Source: Phaeobacter sp. A36a-5a
GTDB taxonomy: Bacteria > Pseudomonadota > Alphaproteobacteria > Rhodobacterales > Rhodobacteraceae
Length of the DNA: 64,000 nucleotides
NCBI RefSeq assembly: GCF_037911135.1
Contig: NZ_JBBLYU010000001.1
Coordinates: 620,001 to 684,000 of the forward strand
Reading direction: 5' to 3'
The stretch's first letter is position 1. Every line of letters begins with the position of its first letter. The notes beneath the pieces were generated by a model. That model saw nothing but the letters and a program-made list of their open reading frames with translations, searched no databases and was not told the DNA's origin. The position numbers were made by a program, and so were the translations under genes. Of the stretch, positions 42,597-49,992 are shown piece by piece.

Positions 42597-43374
42597 TTTC
42601 GCTACTTTCGTTTTCGCCAACCCAGAGGATTTGCGTGTCCGCAGCCTCGGCTGCGCGGGAGAATTCAGGGGGGACGGGGCGGTCGGTGATCACCACGTCA
42701 AGATCGGCAACATCGCAGATGCGGACCGGGGCGGTGCGCTCGAACTTGCTGCCGTCGCAGACCAACACCCGTTTGCGGGCGTTCTTCAGGATGGCGCGGG
42801 CAACCGAGACTTCGCGTGCATCATGGTCGAGAATGGCACCGTCGGCGTCCATGGCCGAAGCGCCGATAACGGCGATATCGACCTTGTAGCGGGCGATAAA
42901 TTCCAGCGCGTCCTCGCCCACGATGGCGCCATCGCTTTGCCGGATGGCACCGCCGACAAGTATCAGTTCCTTACTCTCATCCTCCATCATCATATTGATA
43001 ATGTTGATATTATTGGAGAGCACCGTGAGGCCGCGATGGCCGGAGAGCGCGCGCGCGACCTGTTCGGTGGAGGTGCCGATATTGAGGGTGATGGCGCAGT
43101 TGTCAGGGATCAGATCAGCGGCAAGGGCCGCCATGGCGCGTTTGCCGCGGGCGTTCAGCTTGCGCCGTTCGGCGTAGTCGCGGCTGGCGCCACTGCTGCT
43201 GCGCACCGCGCCGCCGTGCACGCGGGAGAGGGCGCCACGGGCGGCCAGATCGCGCAGGTCGGTGCGGATGGTTTGTAATGAGACGCCAAAGCGCTGGGCG
43301 AGGTCCTCGACCTCGACCCGGCCCTGCCGGGTCAGCAGGTCCAGAATTGCCGTTTGTCTTTCGGTTGCGTCCAT
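42589..43374 (-). CDS. glpR: DeoR-family repressor of glycerol-3-phosphate metabolism
   Basis: A 261-residue DeoR regulator. The HTH is RQTAILDLLTRQGRVEVEDLAQRFGVSLQTIRTDLRDL, then GALSRVHGGAV. The sugar-phosphate-binding C-terminal domain has NIGTSTEQVARAL and DGAILDHDAREVSVARAIL. Its overlap with glpD supports assignment as GlpR, responding to glycerol-3-phosphate. T-rich repeats upstream may be its own operator. Other DeoR targets cannot be excluded. Confidence 0.9.
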   Translation of the reverse strand: MDATERQTAILDLLTRQGRVEVEDLAQRFGVSLQTIRTDLRDLAARGALSRVHGGAVRSSSGASRDYAERRKLNARGKRAMAALAADLIPDNCAITLNIGTSTEQVARALSGHRGLTVLSNNINIINMMMEDESKELILVGGAIRQSDGAIVGEDALEFIARYKVDIAVIGASAMDADGAILDHDAREVSVARAILKNARKRVLVCDGSKFERTAPVRICDVADLDVVITDRPVPPEFSRAAEAADTQILWVGENESSENA

Positions 43375-43430
43375 AGCCCGTCCTCTCGCAGGCTTGTCTA
43401 GGCCTCCGATTGCGAAAAGTCACGAGTTAT

Positions 43431-43452
43431 TTTCGTTTTGCTTTCGTTTTGC
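43431..43452. promoter_or_regulatory. Tandem TTTCGTTTTGC repeats upstream of glpR
   Basis: The 11-base unit TTTCGTTTTGC occurs twice head to tail (43431-43441, 43442-43452) followed by a partial TTTC. A related TTTCGTTTTCG lies just before glpD (42606-42616). Repeated TTCG-containing half-sites suit DeoR-family proteins, so these are candidate GlpR operators. No experimental match is known to me for this organism. Confidence 0.45.
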
Positions 43453-43468
43453 TTTCTGCTGGGGCGCG

Positions 43469-44563
43469 TCAGGAGATTGGAACCAGATGATTGTCCCAGG
43501 CGAGATCGGCCCGGCCCAGATGGGTCAGCGTGCCGTTGCGGATCGTGCTGACCTCACCGGCGCCGGTGGTCACGATAAAGCCCGCGCCCGCGCCAGTGAG
43601 TCCGCAGACGTCGGCCAGCCGGACCTCATGCCGCAGCGCGCCGCTGGCGCAGTCGGCGATCTGCACCACGCCGCCGCGTGGCGAGGTGACGGCGATCTGT
43701 GTTCCATCACGGGAAAAGGCGAGGGAGCCGCCATAGCCATCAAGATTGCGCAGGCGGGGGTCATCCTCGGCCATCAGGCGGGGGGCGGAGCCGGGATTGT
43801 GCAGGCCGATGATTGGCAGATCGGCGCCCGCATCGCCCTGCCACTGCATCGCAAAGCCGACGGTGCCGGAGGCGCTGATGGCAAGGTGGCGGATCGAGTT
43901 CAGGCGCATGTCGGCGTTCAGGATCAGCTGATCGTCCAGGGTGCCATCAAGGCTGAGGTAGCTGAGGGTGGGCTGCATGGTGGCGAGGTTCAGCTTTGCG
44001 CGGCCGCTGTCGGGGTGGGTCTGGATGCCGCCGTTGGCCACCACCAGATTGTGCTGGCCGTCAGGGCTGGTGCGCAGGCGGATATCATGCGGTCCGATCC
44101 CGCCGGAGGCATGATCGCCAATGCGGCGGTAGCCCGCGCTGGCGTCCCAGATCCCGATGCGACCATCGCCACTTTCATAGGCGTTTTCGGTGGTGAACAG
44201 ATAGGCGCCGTCCGGTGAGAAGACGCCGTGGCCGTAGAAATGATGCCCGGTCGGTGGCGTCAGCCGCGCCAGCGCCGCGCCGTTGCGGCAGTCGATCACA
44301 TCTGCGAACTGACCGGGGCGGCGGGCAAAGGCGACGGCTTCGGGGCGGCTGGGGTGTGCGGCTGCGGCATGGCCACGGGCGGGCAGGGCGTGGCGGAACA
44401 GGATGGCGCCGCTGCGGTCCAGACCGGCGAGGAGGAAGCTGCCATCGGGGGTTTTACCGGCGGCGAGATAGGCCGGGTGGCCAAGGTCGGCCCAGCTGGC
44501 CTGCGGGGCCATGCCTGCGGCGAGTAGACCGGCGAGAAAGCCGCGACGGGAGGGGCCTGCCAT
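43469..44563 (-). CDS. DUF1513 family Tat-exported protein
   Basis: A 364-residue protein with a twin-arginine signal (PSRRGFLAGLLAAGMAPQASWA). The body looks like a beta-propeller: repeated stretches such as HGVFSPDGAYLFTTENAYESGDGRIGIWD, HDIRLRTSPDGQHNLVVANGG and GSLAFSRDGTQIAVTSPRGG. DUF1513 proteins usually sit last in imelysin/di-haem oxidoreductase operons, as here (three bases after the second imelysin gene). Its role is unknown; a periplasmic part in iron acquisition is inferred from neighbours. Confidence 0.85.
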   Translation of the reverse strand: MAGPSRRGFLAGLLAAGMAPQASWADLGHPAYLAAGKTPDGSFLLAGLDRSGAILFRHALPARGHAAAAHPSRPEAVAFARRPGQFADVIDCRNGAALARLTPPTGHHFYGHGVFSPDGAYLFTTENAYESGDGRIGIWDASAGYRRIGDHASGGIGPHDIRLRTSPDGQHNLVVANGGIQTHPDSGRAKLNLATMQPTLSYLSLDGTLDDQLILNADMRLNSIRHLAISASGTVGFAMQWQGDAGADLPIIGLHNPGSAPRLMAEDDPRLRNLDGYGGSLAFSRDGTQIAVTSPRGGVVQIADCASGALRHEVRLADVCGLTGAGAGFIVTTGAGEVSTIRNGTLTHLGRADLAWDNHLVPIS

Positions 44564-44566
44564 GGA

Positions 44567-45697
44567 TCAGTCCCCGTCGAGCGAGTTGAACCCGGCAGTG
44601 ACGCCAAGGGCCGCGCCCAGCCGGGTGGAGATCAGGTCGCGCAGGTCGTTGATATCCTGCTGTAGGGCTTCGATGCGAAAGCGGCGGGCGGGATTGGCAA
44701 CCCCGGCGAGGGACGGATCGTCCAGCGCGGAGGCGCGTTTCAGCGCCTTGGCAAAGCCTGCGTCGATATCCTGCATCAGCGCGGGGTCGCCCGCCGCAAG
44801 GGCAAGGGCAAGCGGTTCCATCGCGGCGAGGTTCAGCGCGATATGGCGCTGGCTGCGGGCGGAGCGGCGGGCCTCGGCGCGGTTGGGGCGGGGGGCGTCG
44901 AACTGGCCCAGCGGACGGCCCAGCCGCATGTCGGAGAGCACCTGAAACCCGGTGGTGAGGGTTTTGAACAGCTCCTGCCGGATTTCCGCCTGGGACCGGT
45001 AGCGATAGCCCGGCCCGGCGGTCACCAGCGTTGCGGCATAGCTGGTGTGCCAGTCGTTGCGGATCGCGGCACTGGTGCGGGCGATATCGCTGGAGATGGC
45101 GGCCACCAACGCGCAGCGTTGTGCGGCGCTGCCTTCGGTCTGCATGTCCGCATCGAACAGCAGATATTCCAGCGCATAGAACCCGCGCAGGGCCACCGAT
45201 TGGCTGGCAAAGATCTCGGGGGTGGTCAGCTCTTCGCGCGGGGTTTCGGTGACGGCGCGGCGCAGGGTGCCGGGGATCTTGTTGCGGCTGTCGGGCCAGA
45301 AGGCGAGGGCAAAGGCACGATTGTCGGTTTCGGTGGGACCAAAGCGCAGATGGCTGACTTTGATCCAGGCATCAAAGGCACGGCCGAAGGCATCGCGCAG
45401 GGCCGGATCATCCGGGGTGCAGTGGCGGGCGCCGACCTCTGCCAGGGTGGTGCTATGGGCGGCCAGCTCGTCAAAGCCGGGGAGGATGTGGTGGGTCAGG
45501 ATCCAGTCCACCTGAAGCGCGCGGCTGAGCGACGCGGGCGGCAGCTCCGGCGCGGTGATCTGAAGCGGCGCCGCGGTCTGGGCCATCAGCGGCGGCGCGG
45601 GGAGGGTTGCGCCAAGGGTTGCGGCCAGAGCGAGACCGGTGAGGAGCGCGCGGCAGCGGCGCGATGGCGCGGGGGTGGCGTTGGGGGATGCGGGCAT
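44567..45697 (-). CDS. Imelysin family protein (second copy, altered GxHxxE motif)
   Basis: A 376-residue exported protein with a signal region ending near LMAQ (residue 40). It is an all-helical imelysin-like (Peptidase_M75) protein. In the position of the family GxHxxE motif it reads GFYALE (G172, Y174, E177), so the histidine is a tyrosine. FGPTETDNRAFALAFWPDSRNK is another conserved block. Imelysin proteins are linked to iron uptake and are not proven peptidases. It lies between the di-haem oxidoreductase and DUF1513 genes, overlapping the former by one base. Confidence 0.87.
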   Translation of the reverse strand: MPASPNATPAPSRRCRALLTGLALAATLGATLPAPPLMAQTAAPLQITAPELPPASLSRALQVDWILTHHILPGFDELAAHSTTLAEVGARHCTPDDPALRDAFGRAFDAWIKVSHLRFGPTETDNRAFALAFWPDSRNKIPGTLRRAVTETPREELTTPEIFASQSVALRGFYALEYLLFDADMQTEGSAAQRCALVAAISSDIARTSAAIRNDWHTSYAATLVTAGPGYRYRSQAEIRQELFKTLTTGFQVLSDMRLGRPLGQFDAPRPNRAEARRSARSQRHIALNLAAMEPLALALAAGDPALMQDIDAGFAKALKRASALDDPSLAGVANPARRFRIEALQQDINDLRDLISTRLGAALGVTAGFNSLDGD

Positions 45698-47331
45698 CAG
45701 AGCGACTCCAGAAAGCGGATCAGATCGGCGCGGTCTTCGGGCGCAAGGCCCACCACGGTGTCTCGGGCGGATTGGGCTTCGCCGCCATGCCAGAGGATTG
45801 CCTCCAGCAGGGTGCGGGCGCGACCATCATGCAGGAAACCTGCGCGGGGATTGACCTGCTGCACCAGCCCCAGCCCCCAGAGCGGCGCGGTGCGCCATTC
45901 GCGCCCGGTGGCGCGGGCTTCGGGGCGGTTGTCGGCAAGGCCGTCGCCCATGTCATGCAGCAAGAGGTCGCTATAGGGCCAGATCAGCTGGAAGCTCTGC
46001 GCGGGTTGCGCCTCCAGCCGGTTGGTGACGAATTTCGGTGTATGACAGCTGGTGCAGCCTGCGCCGTAGAACTGCGCCTTGCCGCGCAGCACGGCGGGGT
46101 CGTCCGGGGTGCGGCGCGCTGGCACGCCGAGGTTGCGGCTGTAGAAGGTGACCAGATCCATATTGGGCTGGTCGATCTCGGTCTCGCGGATGTCATCACC
46201 GCCATGGGGCGCGCTGCGGCAGCTGGTCTGTGCGGTGGTGCAATCGCCTGCATGGGCAGGAAACAGCGGCGTGGAGATGCCGATATCGCCGGAGAAGGCG
46301 GCGGCGGATTGTTCATGCACCGTGGGCTGCCCGGCCTTGTAGCCAAAGCGGCCGAGCATGATCCGGTTGTGCTCTACCGACCAGACCAGATTGGCGCGCC
46401 CGGAAATGCCGTCGCCGTTGCTGTCATCCTCGTCGGCGCCCGCCAGAATGTCGGCGGCCGGGATCGCCTCCAGCAGGCCGAGGCCGATCATGCTGGGGGC
46501 GACGCGGGGGGAGAGCATGGCATCGGGGTGCAGCGGGCCATAGCCGAGGGTATTGGCGCTGTACTCGGGGCGTTGCAGGGTGGCCGTCTCGCCGCCTGCA
46601 AGTGCGATGGTGTCTTCGGTGTAGGTGACGCCGAGGCGGTATTCCGGGGCGATGCCGGGGGCGGAGAAATCCTGCATCTGGCCGCCATAGGTCGGCTCTG
46701 GCGCGGTGCCGATATAGTCGGCGATGGTTTGCATCTGCTCTGGCACCGGGCCGGGAACAGAGACGCGCAGGAACATCGTGGTCGAGGCATAGTCCGGCCT
46801 ATCCGGCACATGGCCGCGTCCGTCCTTCAGGTGGCAGCGCTGGCAGGCGCGGGAATTGTAGAGCGGGCCCAGCCCGTCGGAGGCCAGGGTGGAGGCGGGG
46901 GAGAAGACCCAGATTTTCTTGAACAGCCCGTTGCCGAGCTTGAATTCCAGCTCTTCCTCGAAGCTGAGATTGGCGCTGTGCTGCGAAAACGCCTCGTCAT
47001 CGGTGCGGGCGCGGACGGTGGCGGCCCCTGCGGGCAGCGCCTCATAGGGTTCGGTCTGGTCGAACTGATCTGCCGGGCGGGTGACGGCGCGGATGCGGGT
47101 CTGTTCCTGGGCGGTGCGGGGAAGGGTGGCGAGATGCGCGTCAGTCAGGATGTCAAAGGGGGAGGATTGGCGCGCCGTGGTATTGGCAACATCCCCGGTG
47201 AGGGTCTTTGACAGCGGGGTGGCCTGCGGATTTGCCGAGGCGGGCGCAAGCGGCGCGGCCAGTGCGATCAGGCTGAGCCCCACCACGAGGGAGGGCAGGC
47301 GCGGACGGCAGGGCGGCGGGACAACTCGCAT
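45697..47331 (-). CDS. Di-haem oxidoreductase family protein (DUF1111)
   Basis: A 544-residue periplasmic cytochrome of the DUF1111 (thiol oxidoreductase-like) family. A signal sequence ends near ASA (residues about 31-33). Two c-type haem motifs are seen: CQRCH at residues 163-167 and CTSCH at 425-429. LGVTYTEDTIALAGGE and GLLEAIPAADILAGADEDDSNGDGISG are family blocks. I start at the ATG at 47331 to keep the signal peptide at the N terminus. The operon context suggests electron transfer in iron acquisition, perhaps ferric or ferrous redox change; this is unproven. Confidence 0.88.
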   Translation of the reverse strand: MRVVPPPCRPRLPSLVVGLSLIALAAPLAPASANPQATPLSKTLTGDVANTTARQSSPFDILTDAHLATLPRTAQEQTRIRAVTRPADQFDQTEPYEALPAGAATVRARTDDEAFSQHSANLSFEEELEFKLGNGLFKKIWVFSPASTLASDGLGPLYNSRACQRCHLKDGRGHVPDRPDYASTTMFLRVSVPGPVPEQMQTIADYIGTAPEPTYGGQMQDFSAPGIAPEYRLGVTYTEDTIALAGGETATLQRPEYSANTLGYGPLHPDAMLSPRVAPSMIGLGLLEAIPAADILAGADEDDSNGDGISGRANLVWSVEHNRIMLGRFGYKAGQPTVHEQSAAAFSGDIGISTPLFPAHAGDCTTAQTSCRSAPHGGDDIRETEIDQPNMDLVTFYSRNLGVPARRTPDDPAVLRGKAQFYGAGCTSCHTPKFVTNRLEAQPAQSFQLIWPYSDLLLHDMGDGLADNRPEARATGREWRTAPLWGLGLVQQVNPRAGFLHDGRARTLLEAILWHGGEAQSARDTVVGLAPEDRADLIRFLESL

Positions 47332-47547
47332 ACGGGCAGGACAACTTTTCTTGGGCGGGCGCTGTGCCTCCTTTCCATGGATAGGGGGAACCGCAGCTGG
47401 CATCAACTCTTGCCGGGGCACTAAAGTGCCCCGGTGGGCCGGGGCGGGTCCGGGAGGCAGCGGACCGGCGGGCCGACCCCCGGATAGAGGGGCCACGCGA
47501 TGCGCGGCCCCTGCCTGATCAGTGCTGCTGGCGCAGTGTTTGCGGGG

Positions 47548-48816
47548 TTACTGGAAAACCGCCGATGGGTTGTCGAGCGAGTCGGAGCCTTCGATGGCGA
47601 CGCCGTCGAGGTCCAGCGCGGTGACCACCCGTTCGATGGAGCGGGTCTGATCGACCAGACCGTTGACGCCGCCCATGATCAGCGCCTCGCCGGCCTCATT
47701 GCCCTGTTCCAGCATCTGGTCGTAGGAGAAACCAGCCTCGGCTGCGGTTTTGATCTGACCCAGCGCACGCATGGTGGTCGCAAGCTTGCTGCGCATTTCA
47801 GCGTCCAGCGCCGGGTCGATATCCTGCACCAGATCGGAAAGCGAGGCGCCGGAGATCAGGCTGCCATCGGCGCGGATATATTCGCCGAGATAGACATTCT
47901 GCACGCCCAGACCGTCGTAGTAGTGGCTGTTGTGGGTATTGTCGGAGAAGCAGTCATGCTCTTCCTCGGGGTCGTTCAGCATCAGGCCAAGGCGCATACG
48001 TTCGCCTGCGGTCTCGCCGTAGGAGAGCGAGCCCATGCCGGTCAGCATGGCGGTGATGCCCGCGTTTTCGTCCGACAGAAGCGTGCCGCGGGCTTCGCCT
48101 TCGGTGCTCCACTGTGCGGCCATCCACTCCAGATCGGAGATCAGCAGATCGGTCGCCGCCTTCAGGTAGTCGCCCCGGCGGTCGCAGTTGCCGTTGGTGC
48201 AGTCCTCGCCTGCGGCGAAATCGGTCCAGGCGCGGGTGCCTGCGCCATGGTCGGTGCCGTTCAAGTCCTGCCCCCAGAGCAGGAATTCGATGGCGTGATA
48301 GCCGGTGGCGACATTGGCCTCGACGCCGTCGGCCTCATGCAGGGTGGTTTCCAGCAGTTCGGGGGTGATGGCGCTGGCGTCGATGGTGGTGCCGGACAGC
48401 TCAAAGCTCGGATTGGCGATGATGTTCAGCGCGGCGAGGGTGTTTTCATCGGTCGGACCGCCATAGCTGGCATCGACATAATCAATCAGGCCTTCATCCA
48501 GCGGCCAGGCGTTCACCTTGCCTTCCCAGTCGTCAACGATGGCATTGCCAAAGCGGAACACCTCGGACTGCTGATACGGCACGCGGGCGGCGAGCCAGGC
48601 CTTGCGGGCGGCTTCCAGCGCCTCGGCGGAGGGTTCAGCGATCAGGCTGTCCACGGCTGTTTGCAGGGTTTTGGCGGTTTCAAGGCTGTCCTGGTATTTG
48701 GCCTGGGCAATATTTGCGTAGGTGGTCAGCACCTCAGCCTTGTCGGCCGCAAAAGCGGGAGCCGCAACTGTGGCGAGCGCTGCAACAGCGGTGCCTGCGA
48801 GGAAATGCGATGTCAT
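47548..48816 (-). CDS. irpA: Imelysin family periplasmic iron-uptake protein (IrpA/EfeO-like)
   Basis: A 422-residue imelysin (Peptidase_M75) protein with a signal peptide (cleavage near AFA, residue 23). The GxHxxE motif is intact: GYHAIEFLLWGQD with G172, H174 and E177. LRLGLMLNDPEEEHDCFSDNTHNSHYYDGLGVQNVYLGEY is a typical conserved block. Such proteins bind or help import iron in the periplasm and are iron-repressed. It is upstream of the di-haem oxidoreductase with a 216-base gap, so an internal promoter is possible. Confidence 0.88.
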   Translation of the reverse strand: MTSHFLAGTAVAALATVAAPAFAADKAEVLTTYANIAQAKYQDSLETAKTLQTAVDSLIAEPSAEALEAARKAWLAARVPYQQSEVFRFGNAIVDDWEGKVNAWPLDEGLIDYVDASYGGPTDENTLAALNIIANPSFELSGTTIDASAITPELLETTLHEADGVEANVATGYHAIEFLLWGQDLNGTDHGAGTRAWTDFAAGEDCTNGNCDRRGDYLKAATDLLISDLEWMAAQWSTEGEARGTLLSDENAGITAMLTGMGSLSYGETAGERMRLGLMLNDPEEEHDCFSDNTHNSHYYDGLGVQNVYLGEYIRADGSLISGASLSDLVQDIDPALDAEMRSKLATTMRALGQIKTAAEAGFSYDQMLEQGNEAGEALIMGGVNGLVDQTRSIERVVTALDLDGVAIEGSDSLDNPSAVFQ

Positions 48817-48894
48817 CTGGTTGGTCCTTAGGTGGTCGTCGAAACGGGTAAAGTGGAACGGGTTAAGCGACGGGTGCCGGTCGGCGCCGGACCG

Positions 48895-49401
48895 TCAGTG
48901 AAGAGTTGCCGACAGCGGGGTGAGCGGTGCCGGATGCGCGGAGGGGCGGGCCTGCCGATCCGCGAGCTGGTCGAGTACCAGGCCGATCTTGGCAGCGAGA
49001 ACGGTGGCGCGCTGCGCCTGTCGGGGCTGCACGATCAGCGCGGCAAAGAGATTGGCATCCTCATATTCGCCACGCGCGGCGGCGGCGACCAGATTGGCAA
49101 AGCAGTTTTCGTCAGCGCCAAGGCAGGTGCAGGTCATCCCGTGGCGCACCAGCGGGCGGCGGCCTTCGGTCACGCAGAAGTTGCAGAGGCGGCCAAAATT
49201 CTCATAGGTCTGACGGCCAAGAACCGGGCCAAGCAGGTCTTGCAGCTGGTGGCGCAGGGCGATGCGGGTTTCGGCCCCGCTGAACCAGTGGCGCAGATGG
49301 CGCACGGCCATGGCTTCCAGGGCGGGCAAGTCGGTCAGCAGACCAACAGTGGCCCCGCCCCGTGAGACCGCAGATGCGGCTGTTGCAGTATTGGAAATCA
49401 T
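48895..49401 (-). CDS. Unrecognised Cys-rich protein in the hemP-imelysin operon
   Basis: A 168-residue soluble protein that I do not recognise. Five cysteines are clustered: C73-x2-C76 in LCNFC, then C91-x-C93-x6-C100 in MTCTCLGADENC, with H87 close by, suggesting a metal or Fe-S site. No signal peptide or membrane helix is evident; the rest is largely helical and Ala/Leu-rich. Its ATG overlaps the hemP stop (ATGA), so the two are translationally coupled, and the imelysin gene follows after 78 bases. The context points to iron physiology; the function is open. Confidence 0.7.
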   Translation of the reverse strand: MISNTATAASAVSRGGATVGLLTDLPALEAMAVRHLRHWFSGAETRIALRHQLQDLLGPVLGRQTYENFGRLCNFCVTEGRRPLVRHGMTCTCLGADENCFANLVAAAARGEYEDANLFAALIVQPRQAQRATVLAAKIGLVLDQLADRQARPSAHPAPLTPLSATLH

Positions 49402-49574
49402 TTTGTCAGGATCAGCTTTCCGGCGCGGGTGATCCGCAGGCTGTAGATCTGGCCGTTGAGCAGAATGCGGGCCTGGTTCCCGCCACGGGCCAGTTCCTCG
49501 GCGTGGTAGGTTGGGAAGACTTCGGTGGCCGCAGTTGTCGTGGTGGTGGCGTGGTCAAAATTCATCTGGTTCAT
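49398..49574 (-). CDS. hemP: Hemin uptake protein HemP
   Basis: A 58-residue protein whose C-terminal half ARILLNGQIYSLRITRAGKLILTK matches the HemP family (PF10636), including the near-invariant LR-T--GKLILTK ending. The N-terminal half (MNQMNFDHATTTTTAATEVF) is variable in the family. I use the ATG at 49574; 49565 is an alternative. HemP is small and iron-regulated, affecting haem uptake in several proteobacteria. No hmu haem transporter is nearby. It leads the operon with the Cys-rich protein and imelysins. Confidence 0.88.
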   Translation of the reverse strand: MNQMNFDHATTTTTAATEVFPTYHAEELARGGNQARILLNGQIYSLRITRAGKLILTK

Positions 49575-49992
49575 CAGGGTCACCCGTTTCTGTTTTCCGA
49601 CCGATCCAGAAACCACTCCAGGCAAAACCCCTGATCGCCGCGCGGCAGCCCGTAGGCGTTCAGGCTGTGCGGTATGCTCCGACCCTCGGCGGGGCGGTGG
49701 CGCAGGGAAAAGAATTGCAGAAGAAACGACACTGGACGATCTCGGTTGAATTGCTATCAGTCGGGCTGGCTGCACAATCACAGGTTGGCTGAACTGCGCT
49801 AAACCTGACTGATTTAATCGGAATCGTCAACCTGACTTTTTTAGTCAGATTAAGGTTTTTTGCGCGCCTTGATATTTTGTCAGCGCGCAGGTGTGGGTGG
49901 TGGCGGTGCCGGGCGGAATAGCCCGCATCTGACGAAAAAGGCCGCTCCCGGTGGAGCGGCCTTGGTCTTTGTCACGGGGCGCGGCCCTGAGA
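49575..49992. promoter_or_regulatory. hemP upstream region with RirA-type IRO boxes
   Basis: The palindrome CTGACTTTTTTAGTCAG (49832-49848) contains TGA-N9-TCA (49833-49847), the exact IRO-box form bound by the iron regulator RirA in alphaproteobacteria. A weaker TGA-N9-TCG lies at 49806-49820. No gene is convincing in the roughly 250 bases between these boxes and hemP, so a transcript starting near the box would have a long leader. The metG terminator occupies the far end (49934-49963). Confidence 0.7.
49934..49963 (-). terminator. Rho-independent terminator after metG
   Basis: An 11-bp perfect stem (AAGGCCGCTCC at 49938-49948 with GGAGCGGCCTT at 49953-49963) with a CGGT loop. On the minus strand it is followed by TTTTTCG, about 30 bases after the metG stop. 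Confidence 0.88.

Noticed and set aside
49575-49781. N-terminal extension of HemP by 69 codons
   Set aside because: The added sequence is Arg/Pro/Ser-rich and unlike HemP, has no ribosome site, and HemP proteins are usually 50-70 residues.
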